Assembly: GCA_934402375.1 (NCBI GenBank)
Contig: CAKRUB010000013.1
Location: 1-64,000 of the forward strand
Length of the DNA: 64,000 nt
Direction: 5' to 3'
Source: an uncultured Acetatifactor sp.
Lineage (GTDB): Bacteria > Bacillota > Clostridia > Lachnospirales > Lachnospiraceae
Part shown: positions 16,401 to 23,530 of the stretch, one piece after another
How the letters are laid out: every line of letters starts with the position of its first letter
Position numbering within the stretch: the stretch's first letter is position 1
The notes under the pieces: model-generated
The model's input: the letters and a program-made list of their open reading frames with translations, nothing else
Database searches by the model: none
Told to the model about the DNA's origin: nothing
Made by a program: the position numbers and the translations under genes

Positions 16401-19110
16401 GTGCATTGCCATGTCTTATGTCGGACTGGGGCAGTATGAGGATGCAAGAGGGTATGTGCGCAGGATACTGAACCAGAATTACGCCAAGCAGGACAGTAAC
16501 CTTACAAACCGCCTGAATGGAATACTGGAACAGATCGACCTTCTGGAGAAGGGCGGGACGGCGGAGACGGGCAGTGAGAGCCAGATTGGTTCCGGCAGCA
16601 GAATCCTGGACATGACGATTGAACTCGAGAATAAGCTGGAGTCCTTCTATCTGGATGAGCAGACCTTCCCAGCGCTGGCGGAGGATGAGACGGAGACGTT
16701 GACCGGTAAGAACGTTCTGGATGTCTTGGAACACACGGAGTATCCCAATCTCAGGGAGCGCGCCGCAGCGCTGCAGCGCGTAGCCTTTCAGGAGAACCGG
16801 GTCAATGGCAAGAGCCAGAATTACTACCGCCTGCTGGCGGACAGCGTCGGAAGCTGGGGAGGCTCTTTCCAGAACGGCGAAATCTATGACTGTGCTTATT
16901 CGTGCCGCATCTTCGAGATGGAGACGGCGGGCAGACTGGCTTTGGAAAAGCGAAGCCGTTATCAGGACGAGGCGACTGCGGAGGCGCTTGCCTGCATTGT
17001 GAGACAAAAGGCAAATCCGGATGAAAAGGGAAAACTGAGCGATGGCAGACTCCGGGAATTTGTGTGGCAGGTGTTGGAGCAGGAGACGGACAGAAGAGAC
17101 TATGCCATGAGGGAATTTCTCTTCCTTGCGCAGAAGAGCTTTGTACTCGACCGGTTCATGCAGACGCAGCTGGAGAAAGAGGAAAACGGCAGGCTCTGGC
17201 TGGAGCAGATCGGAAATTACCTCGGGGAGAGCAAGAATGTTCCGAAGGATTACAGGAAGCTCTTCCGCATGATAAATGAGCGTGTCAAAAATGACGGCGG
17301 ACGCCTGAGCAATCTGGTCGCTAAGATCAGGAACAGCAAGGGCTTTCAGGAAGAAGTGCTCACGGAGCTGAAGGATGCGAAGAATAAGATCTTTGTGCTG
17401 GAGACCGACTGTAACCAGTACCTCCGCGCCCTTGTCGAGGCCTACGAAAAGGCGCTTGAAATCTATGACTATGAGGACTATGACAACAGGATGGCGACAA
17501 TCAGCATGGTGCAGAAGATGCTGGTCAGCCTGTCGGAAACCATCATACAGCGACCGACCTATTTCAGCGTGAACTATGTCGGGGATATTATCGAATACAT
17601 GCAGGACATCCTCCGGACGCTCTCGAAGAGCACAAGGGAGGATTTCGGTCCTGTCATCTCGATTCATGTGCCGATTACAGAGGCGCCGGTCGTCGATGGA
17701 AAGCAGAGCATTTCGATTACCGTGAGCAACAAGGACAATTCCGCCAGTGCGACCAATCTGTTTCTGGCGGCATACAGTCTGGACGGGCGGACCATGGTGG
17801 AAAGTCAGCCGCTTGCACAGTATCTGAGAGGCGGAAAGAGCGTGTCGAAGGAGATTATCCTCGATTCGCTCGGTGAGAACTATACGATACGCATCGAGGT
17901 CAATTATATTGACCATGAGGGCAGGGCACAGAAGGAAGAGCAGAGCCTGAGTATCTCCGCGGGGGGCGAGCAGTTTGAACAGATCGAGAATCCGTACTTT
18001 AACGGTAATGCGATCGGCGTTGAAAATAAGGATGTCTTCTTCGGAAGAGACGCGCTCCTTGATCGTCTGGAGCTGGCGCTAAGAACCGGCAAGAGCAACT
18101 GCGAGATTATTTTCGGGCAGAAGCGCTGCGGTAAGAGTTCCATTGCGAACTTCCTGGAGGATCGCCTGAAGGATACATTTTTTGTCGTAAAGCTGTCGAT
18201 CGGCGCTGGGAGAAATACCGCTGTCATTTACAACGAGATCAAGGAGACCGTCATAGAGGGAATCTGGGATTACATTGACTGCAAGGGGGAGGACGACAAG
18301 ATCAACGAGAGCCTGATCGAGAAACTGGAGCAGTATGATGTTTCTACAGAAGAGCTTTTTGATTCCTTTATACGCACAGTGAAGAGAACCTTCTGTGCGC
18401 CGACGAACCGGGCAATGCTGCTCATGCTGGACGAGTTTACCCATCTGTACCGCTATGTGAAAGAGGATCGCCGCATGGTGGCGGACTTCATGGATAACTG
18501 GAAGAAGCTGATGGAAGCGAATTTGTTCAAGGCGGTTCTGATCGGGCAGGATACCATGCCGTACTTTCTGAAGGAGTTCCCGAACCAGTTTCAGGTGACC
18601 TCCCCGATCCGTATTGATATGCTGGACGACAAGAGCTCGAAGCAGCTGATCGAGGAGCCAATCAGGCTTCCGAACGGGGAGTCCCGCTTCCTCGAGAACA
18701 GCGCGGGCATGATTGCGGAATGGTTCCACGGGCAGCCCTTCTATATCCAGTCCTATTGTGTAAGGCTTGTAGACCAGATGAATCAGGACAGGAAGGTGCG
18801 CGTCACGAACGCTCTGGCAGAGAAGGTAAAGAGAATTATGCTGGAGGAAGAGGACAAGTCAAAGTTTGACAACCTGTACAGTCGGGGAGACGAATCGGGA
18901 ACGGAGGACGAATGCTTTGAGATTCTAAGCCAGATCGCGGCGCTGACAAAGAACAGCGAGTGGGCGGACGCGGAGGAGCTTCACAGTCCGAACCTCGGAG
19001 AACTGATGGCTGATCTGACGGAGCGCGGCGTTGTCGAGCGCATGGGCGCGAGGGTAAAGATCCGTATCACCTTCTTTAAGGAATGGCTGAACCTTCACCG
19101 GAACAGATAA
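13486..19110 (+). CDS. Giant TPR protein with C-terminal STAND/AAA-like P-loop ATPase
   Basis: GGAGGAGGAC precedes the ATG. The 1874 residues run as: a small beta-rich N domain (1-62); a Pro/Ala/Glu/Gln linker (about 65-190) with seven-residue tandem repeats; several blocks of TPR-like helices (about 200-450, 580-760, 790-1030; e.g. YFRIAECNFEQGRWKQAKDNY and YFRMGMVRYQMGDYEQAIARM); a helical region (1050-1380); a beta-sandwich domain (about 1386-1493); a P-loop ATPase with Walker A GQKRCGKSS near 1542 and Walker B LLMLDEF near 1645; and a winged-helix-like end (about 1780-1874). No signal peptide or membrane segment is seen, so it is cytoplasmic. The order sensor repeats-ATPase-helical end fits STAND-type signalling ATPases, but no effector domain is recognised. 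A second ATPase gene follows after 48 bases. Function unknown; a defence or regulatory role is inference. Confidence 0.8.
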   Translation: MQLSFSVGEYLKIGYEIGDRYFEEQGIFLGQEGDMLMLDVGDGETASIKDSKIVSIRRMKRSQEPASVQTPASTAPEQPAAETPQPAAVEPPAQPAADQASAAKKAEPAAVEPPAQSVTEMPQPAAEQSAAAESPQPAAETPQPAAETPQPAAETPQPAAETPQPTAEQASATLTAAQPAVIKAAESVELLQEGYRYDFESEVQHLTFLTEVERKQWLELFDRQDYQRLSQLVKETVERRQNSVPNMEIAHSQEASVLRRMQGYLAETQERYVKNTLINDGSWLYRGMIAIGVERNVSRAYRFFMTSVKTETAHLKTAVYRCAVLYSIAGNQPRAVEICKELIQYARKIEPAFDQCVCWKVMLEIFKNGEEWENYSECLFHLAEASYEHVRACINSIAKFTPELVRHGFYEDALELYRMALDMGLGNGRIYLHLLYLEWKRDPQGELAEKVRLFAGIDSGDEEWVSFRAGTCAGFLQADDRDRYFQEQEDESISATKPQQEKKKEAVIEDDNTYRQEYEDSFYRQKLHGNPSQLKNYVNQLAQNRPNNTQIGELGKRVDIYMAQMGNMRKITTPSNNYERGLEAWFRAHDSKTAAEFFMAAIRGNDTDQGTAILTYVDMIAVEEGLLRAVEVMSTDMREYIRNCERQEKIAFYEKKYDFSFLLKNWEYVMDSLNILQNLYYSKTQLGKTYFRIAECNFEQGRWKQAKDNYEKAIDYGYMRTLCESKRNQCRRNLGEDVSDEGIFGEEGNLPGSEEAEVSVELVRKRVEQFYDEIKYRDANNYVQGLLRNNSDNEELRELAEQTAEVVRNMNNTPTMPTRMDSQAAGLRAWHIEKNYEKAQKKFLEAISQGGDKALRSLMDLSEMLMHAEGAAAGIECLKKHEYLVRRFNTPEQTGYYEKMYLMQQKVGDKEEMLASLKQLLEIYSKLKRRDKVGFTYFRMGMVRYQMGDYEQAIARMRDADSNGYHTTACQQCIAMSYVGLGQYEDARGYVRRILNQNYAKQDSNLTNRLNGILEQIDLLEKGGTAETGSESQIGSGSRILDMTIELENKLESFYLDEQTFPALAEDETETLTGKNVLDVLEHTEYPNLRERAAALQRVAFQENRVNGKSQNYYRLLADSVGSWGGSFQNGEIYDCAYSCRIFEMETAGRLALEKRSRYQDEATAEALACIVRQKANPDEKGKLSDGRLREFVWQVLEQETDRRDYAMREFLFLAQKSFVLDRFMQTQLEKEENGRLWLEQIGNYLGESKNVPKDYRKLFRMINERVKNDGGRLSNLVAKIRNSKGFQEEVLTELKDAKNKIFVLETDCNQYLRALVEAYEKALEIYDYEDYDNRMATISMVQKMLVSLSETIIQRPTYFSVNYVGDIIEYMQDILRTLSKSTREDFGPVISIHVPITEAPVVDGKQSISITVSNKDNSASATNLFLAAYSLDGRTMVESQPLAQYLRGGKSVSKEIILDSLGENYTIRIEVNYIDHEGRAQKEEQSLSISAGGEQFEQIENPYFNGNAIGVENKDVFFGRDALLDRLELALRTGKSNCEIIFGQKRCGKSSIANFLEDRLKDTFFVVKLSIGAGRNTAVIYNEIKETVIEGIWDYIDCKGEDDKINESLIEKLEQYDVSTEELFDSFIRTVKRTFCAPTNRAMLLMLDEFTHLYRYVKEDRRMVADFMDNWKKLMEANLFKAVLIGQDTMPYFLKEFPNQFQVTSPIRIDMLDDKSSKQLIEEPIRLPNGESRFLENSAGMIAEWFHGQPFYIQSYCVRLVDQMNQDRKVRVTNALAEKVKRIMLEEEDKSKFDNLYSRGDESGTEDECFEILSQIAALTKNSEWADAEELHSPNLGELMADLTERGVVERMGARVKIRITFFKEWLNLHRNR
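13887..13991 (+). repeat. 21-bp in-frame tandem repeat in the giant ATPase gene
   Basis: Four exact copies and one altered copy of a 21-base unit (beginning GCCCCAGCCCGCAGC) encode a repeated seven-residue PQPAAET unit in the linker. Because 21 is a multiple of three, copy changes would alter linker length without breaking the frame. Confidence 0.9.
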
Positions 19111-19158
19111 GGCGGAAAAGATACGAAAGCCGGGACACCGGCAGAAAGAGGAAAAAGG

Positions 19159-20700
19159 TTGAATAATATTTATTCTGACTTTGGAAATATCATTGAGGAA
19201 TACAGGTATGTATCGAGGACGGATATGGAGAAGAAGATCCGCGCGAGACTGATCGACAATGCCAACTACGGCTCGATCAGTGTCATGGGAATGCAGCGCA
19301 TCGGAAAGTCCTCTCTGGCGTACAACCTGTTTGAGGCGAAGGCGGATCAGCTTCTGGAACAGAAAATGATCGTTTTCCGCGTGAGTATGTACCAGTTTAA
19401 TTCAGTGAAAAGCTTCTTCACAGAGCTTGTCGAACAGACCTACGCGCCGCTGTGTGATATAGATGCGGTGACGGTGCGCATGAAGAGCGCTTATGAAAAT
19501 GCCTTGAGTAAATCGGTCGAGGAGACGGGCGGAAAGGCGTTGACTTCCTTTTTCACCGCCGTGAAGTCTGCGGGCTACCGGGTCATCTGTGTGGTGGATG
19601 AATTTGACTCCGTGAGAACGCTGTTCAAGGAATATCCGCAGGGCTTCTTCGTCCTGCGGGATCTGGCATACGAGCCGAAGAACCGGGTGGGTTTCCTCTT
19701 TCTGTCGAGGCGGCATGTGACGGAGCTTGAGGAGAGTGTCGGCTGCGATGACGGCGTGTCGAATTTCAGCAACATTCTGTCAAAGGAGTTTCTCGGCATG
19801 TACACAGATGCGGAGCTGGAGCAGTGGTATTCCTATCTGGAACAGGCGGGCGGGACGGTCGATGCGCAGTTTAAAAAAGAAATGGAGGACATTGTCGGGC
19901 GCTATCCCTACTGGATGGATATTCTGGCGTTTCATTACATTGTCGAGGCAGAGACCAACAGCCAGATTACGCTGCAGCAGGTTTTTGAGGCGCACTGGGA
20001 TACCTTTTATTCGGAGTTCGGGAAGCTTTTTAGTCTGCTGGAGGAGCAGAATCTGTTAAAGACGCTTTACCAGTGCGTTCTCGGACCTATGGGGGACGAG
20101 GCGACAAAGGACAAGATAAAGCGACTGGAGGATTATGGAATCATCTACTCACAGGATGAGAAGTGGTATTGCAGTATCTCTAAATATTTCAGGGAATACA
20201 TGGTGATGCGTGAGCAGAGTATTGACTTTTATCCGCTCTGGAACAGAACGGAGAAGCTGTTCCGTGCGGTTGGCACGAGGGCATTCGGGAATACCTACGG
20301 TGCGGACTGGGAAGAGCAGCTCATCCAGAAATATCCGCAGGATCCGAACTGCCGCTTCAAGCCGGGCAATTTCCTTGCGGAGGCGAAGAGCAGGGTGGAG
20401 GACATGAAGACAAGAACCACCGTGTACGAGGTCGATCCCGACAGGATCAATCTGCTCAACGGTACGACCACAGGCGGGCTTTTCTCCATTCTTGCGGCGG
20501 AGTACGAGGCGAGCGGTCTGGATCGGGTGTTCAAGATGCGCAAAGGGGATTTCGTCCAGAAGACCAATGCACTGACGTCCGCCCGCAACCCCTACGACCA
20601 CAACAATGATGAGTGGATTCTGGATGATGTGAAAAATAATACTGTCAATGGATGCAGCGAGTTTATTGCGCTGATGGAGGCGTATCTGGAGTTGAAATAA
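19159..20700 (+). CDS. Second P-loop (STAND/AAA-like) ATPase paired with the giant TPR ATPase
   Basis: The gene uses a TTG start preceded by AGAGGAAAAAGG and lies 48 bases after the giant ATPase gene, so the two are likely co-transcribed. The 513-residue protein has Walker A MGMQRIGKSSLA (about 42-53), Walker B VICVVDEFD (about 140-149), a sensor-like FLFLSRR (about 178-184) and a winged-helix-like region (about 300-355, ending YGIIYSQDEKWYCSISKYFREY). The last 150 residues (from about FYPLWNRTEKLFRAVG) form a separate unassigned domain that could be the output module. The GKSS P-loop and DEF Walker B resemble those in the C-terminal ATPase of the larger protein. Cytoplasmic. Exact role unknown. 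Confidence 0.8.
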   Translation: MNNIYSDFGNIIEEYRYVSRTDMEKKIRARLIDNANYGSISVMGMQRIGKSSLAYNLFEAKADQLLEQKMIVFRVSMYQFNSVKSFFTELVEQTYAPLCDIDAVTVRMKSAYENALSKSVEETGGKALTSFFTAVKSAGYRVICVVDEFDSVRTLFKEYPQGFFVLRDLAYEPKNRVGFLFLSRRHVTELEESVGCDDGVSNFSNILSKEFLGMYTDAELEQWYSYLEQAGGTVDAQFKKEMEDIVGRYPYWMDILAFHYIVEAETNSQITLQQVFEAHWDTFYSEFGKLFSLLEEQNLLKTLYQCVLGPMGDEATKDKIKRLEDYGIIYSQDEKWYCSISKYFREYMVMREQSIDFYPLWNRTEKLFRAVGTRAFGNTYGADWEEQLIQKYPQDPNCRFKPGNFLAEAKSRVEDMKTRTTVYEVDPDRINLLNGTTTGGLFSILAAEYEASGLDRVFKMRKGDFVQKTNALTSARNPYDHNNDEWILDDVKNNTVNGCSEFIALMEAYLELK

Positions 20701-20735
20701 AGTTGGTGATGGTGGAACTCACATATTTCAGATAA

Positions 20736-20883
20736 CAGTTGTGCAAGATGCACCTGACCACAAGCAGCGCACTCTGGAGCCGCCGGCACTTAGCTGGTGT
20801 ACTGTGACAGCTTATGTGCCGCTGCGTGCGGAAGGTAGCGGGAGCGTGCCTGCGGTGGTCTGTGCATTTTGTGCAACGTCACT
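20736..20883 (-). repeat. 149-bp structured intergenic repeat, copy A (inverted orientation)
   Basis: This is the reverse complement of copies B, C and D. The ends read GTTGTGCAAGATGCAC and GTGCATTTTGTGCAAC, an imperfect inverted pair. The central hairpin, read on the minus strand, pairs AGCTG with CAGCT around a conserved ACAGTAC. It lies after the second ATPase gene and about 65 bases before the GH74 gene, filling most of 20701-20947. Confidence 0.85.
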
Positions 20884-20947
20884 TGCGGAAACCTGAATTT
20901 CACAATTAGCAAAGAGTTAAATAGAAACGACACAAGGAGGCAACTGT

Positions 20948-23317
20948 ATGAAGCAAATACCTTACGAATACCGCAATCTTCCCATTCCCGGGGGCGGTTA
21001 TGTGACAGGCTTTCTCTACTCGGAGAGAGAGAAGGATGTGCTGTATATCAGGACAGACATCGGCGGCACCTACCGGTTTGACGCAAGGACACAGACATGG
21101 ATCAGCCTCATTCCCCATGTGACGATGGAGGAGCTCAGCGAAACCTTTCCCATCGCACTGGCAATCGATGAGGAGAAGCCCGGGAGTCTGTACATTGCCT
21201 GCGGCGTGAACGGCAGAGACACGGGGGTGCTGGCGATTTCCGGGGATTACGGAGAGAATTTCCGGTATGAGACAATCCCTGTGATGGTTCACGGTAATTT
21301 AAACGGCAGAGGAACGGGCGAGCGGCTGTGCGTCCGTGGAAATACGATCTGGTACGCATCGCAGCAGGAAGGCTTGTGGAAGAGTGACGGCCTCGGACAT
21401 AGCTGGGAAAAACTGACAGCAATGTCAGAACAATATCTGACCCTTGTGGCAGAGGTCGGGGGATGTCTGCTTGTCGGAACCGCCGGGGTGACGACCGGAG
21501 ATGCTTCCATGCGCGGACACAGTCTTTACCTTTCCAGCGACGGCGGAGCGCATTTTGAGGAGCTGGAGCAGCCGGAGAGCCATGTCATTGAGGGCTGTAA
21601 GCGGAACGGACTTGTTGCGCAGCGCTGGTGTGCGGATGAGAAGTATCTGTATGTGACCTTTGCGTCCACGGGAAGACGCTCCTATGTTATAGAGAACGGC
21701 TATAGCTGCGATTCCGGCGATACGATTGACGGACATATTGTGAGATATGCGTTGGCAGGGCGTGGCATCGGCAGGATGGAGGAGATTACCCCTGGCAGCG
21801 CATCGGCGGTGACGGGAATCGGTCAGGAGGGCATCGCACCGGGACAGGTTCTCGACTATGGCTTTTCGGGAATCAGCGTTTCGCGGCAGACGCCCGGAAT
21901 GCTTGCGGCGACCACCATCGTAAAGGACAACGGAGACAGCGTCTTTGTATCCATGGATTACGGCGACAGCTGGCGGCAGGTATTGTATGATCTGGCAGAG
22001 GGCGAGATTTCATTCCGCGCCCCTTATATGCGCCCGGAGTGCAACGGCGGACATTCCCTGATCCACTGGCTGAGCGACATTAAGATCAATCCCTTCGATG
22101 ACAATGAGGCATGGTTCAACTCCGGTACGGGTGTGTTCCGCACGCGGAATCTGAAGGATACAACGTGTAAATTCACGGACTGGTGCGACGGCATTGAGGA
22201 GACGGTGCATCTGAATGTCTACGGCATGCCGAAGGGAGATGTGCAGGTCATTGATATTCTGGGAGACCTCGGAGGCTTTGCGTTTGAGAAGCTGGATGAG
22301 CCCTGCGGCAACTCCTTCGCGGATGCGGACGGAAACAGGTACATTACTTGTATCAATGCGGACTTTTCGGATGAAGAGCCGCAGCGTTTAATTGTGACCC
22401 CGAGGGGGAACTGGACAGGGAAGACCTTCGGCGGACTGATCCTGTCCGAGGATCAGGGAAGAACCTTCCGGCGTCTGCCGATGCCCTTCGGGCTGACGGA
22501 CGACCTCGACGAGGCACTGCATTTCATTGAGCATCCGAATGTCAATTCTGGCTGGGTGGCGATGTCTCCTGATGGAAGGAATATTGTCTGGTCCGTCGCG
22601 GAGGGGATCGAACTGCCGGTGCGCAGAATGATCGTCAGTCAGGACGGCGGAGAGAGCTTCGTCTGTTGTGAGGTGTATGACGGGCAGGGGCAGCGCAAGC
22701 AGGAGGGCAAAGTGAAGGTCTTCTCCGACAGGGTTGACAGTAGCCTATTCTACGGCTTTGGCGAGGCATCGGACTTCTATATCAGCCGGGACGGCGGAAG
22801 AACCTACAGGGAATACGAGCTGCCCGCAGACTTCCCGGAGATCAACTTCGGCCTGATCGACTGCGCGAACAAGACAGAGGTTCGCGGCGAAACGGGAAAG
22901 AGCGGTGTCTTCTATATGGCGGTCGGCGAGACCGGAATCTGGAAGCTGGAGTATCATGCCGCAGAGGATCGCAGTGCGGAGAGCGACAGACCGGGCAGTG
23001 TGGAGGCGGGTAACGGAGTCCGCCTGACACGGCTCACGGAGCCGGGAATCACGGCGTACCGTATGGGGCTGGGGCTTGGCGCGCCGGGCGGAGATTACTA
23101 CCGCGACGCAAAGGCAATTTATTTTAATGGAATTATTGATGGTGAGTACGGATTTTACAGGACGCTGGACGAGGGTGCGAGCTATGAGCGTCTCAACACG
23201 GACAGGCAGATGTTCGGGGAGATCAACAGTATCGATGGCGATTGCAGGCACTTCGGCAGATTTTATCTGGCGACAGGGTCAAATGGATTAAAGTACGGGG
23301 AAATGCGAAACTCCTGA
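20948..23317 (+). CDS. GH74-like beta-propeller glycosidase (xyloglucanase family)
   Basis: AAGGAGG lies upstream of the ATG. The N-terminus IPGGGYVTGFLYS...YIRTDIGGTYRFD is the hallmark of GH74 enzymes, with Asp37 in RTDIGG matching a family catalytic Asp. Residues about 375-395 (LSDIKINPFDDNEAWFNSGTG) match the second half-site around the other acid. BNR/Asp-box-like strands (SGDYGENF, SMDYGDSW, SEDQGRTF, SQDGGESF, SRDGGRTY) recur through the 789 residues, giving two seven-bladed propellers. GH74 enzymes cut xyloglucan or its oligosaccharides. There is no signal peptide, so this one would act inside the cell on imported oligosaccharides. The GH31 gene downstream would remove alpha-linked xylose or glucose. 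Substrate is inferred. Confidence 0.8.
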   Translation: MKQIPYEYRNLPIPGGGYVTGFLYSEREKDVLYIRTDIGGTYRFDARTQTWISLIPHVTMEELSETFPIALAIDEEKPGSLYIACGVNGRDTGVLAISGDYGENFRYETIPVMVHGNLNGRGTGERLCVRGNTIWYASQQEGLWKSDGLGHSWEKLTAMSEQYLTLVAEVGGCLLVGTAGVTTGDASMRGHSLYLSSDGGAHFEELEQPESHVIEGCKRNGLVAQRWCADEKYLYVTFASTGRRSYVIENGYSCDSGDTIDGHIVRYALAGRGIGRMEEITPGSASAVTGIGQEGIAPGQVLDYGFSGISVSRQTPGMLAATTIVKDNGDSVFVSMDYGDSWRQVLYDLAEGEISFRAPYMRPECNGGHSLIHWLSDIKINPFDDNEAWFNSGTGVFRTRNLKDTTCKFTDWCDGIEETVHLNVYGMPKGDVQVIDILGDLGGFAFEKLDEPCGNSFADADGNRYITCINADFSDEEPQRLIVTPRGNWTGKTFGGLILSEDQGRTFRRLPMPFGLTDDLDEALHFIEHPNVNSGWVAMSPDGRNIVWSVAEGIELPVRRMIVSQDGGESFVCCEVYDGQGQRKQEGKVKVFSDRVDSSLFYGFGEASDFYISRDGGRTYREYELPADFPEINFGLIDCANKTEVRGETGKSGVFYMAVGETGIWKLEYHAAEDRSAESDRPGSVEAGNGVRLTRLTEPGITAYRMGLGLGAPGGDYYRDAKAIYFNGIIDGEYGFYRTLDEGASYERLNTDRQMFGEINSIDGDCRHFGRFYLATGSNGLKYGEMRNS

Positions 23318-23325
23318 TTCCTGTG

Positions 23326-23474
23326 AGTGACGCTGCCCAAAATGCACAGACCACCGCAGGCACGCTTGCGCTACCTTCCGCACGCAACGGACGCATAAGA
23401 TGGCAAAGTACGCCATCTAAGCGCCGGCGGCTCCAGAGTGCGCTGCTTGTGGTCAGGTGCATTTCGCACAGCTG
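23326..23474 (+). repeat. 149-bp structured intergenic repeat, copy B
   Basis: It starts nine bases after the GH74 stop codon. Central hairpin arms AGATGGC (23398-23404) and GCCATCT (23412-23418) enclose AAAGTAC. The flanks extend the pairing: GCGAAACTCC just before the element is matched by GGAGTTTCGC after it. Confidence 0.9.
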
Positions 23475-23530
23475 TATCCCGAAGCTTGGGAGTTTCGCAA
23501 ATACTCAGTAGACCGATAAAGGAGGAGACC

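Noticed and set aside
16258..17916. A 552-codon open frame on the minus strand
   Set aside because: It lies wholly antisense to the giant ATPase gene, has no ribosome site or recognisable domain, and follows from the base composition of the real gene.
20948..23317. Sialidase for the Asp-box propeller protein
   Set aside because: The GGGYVTGF and RTDIGGTY opening and the SDIKINPF motif fit GH74, not the FRIP/Arg-triad pattern of sialidases.
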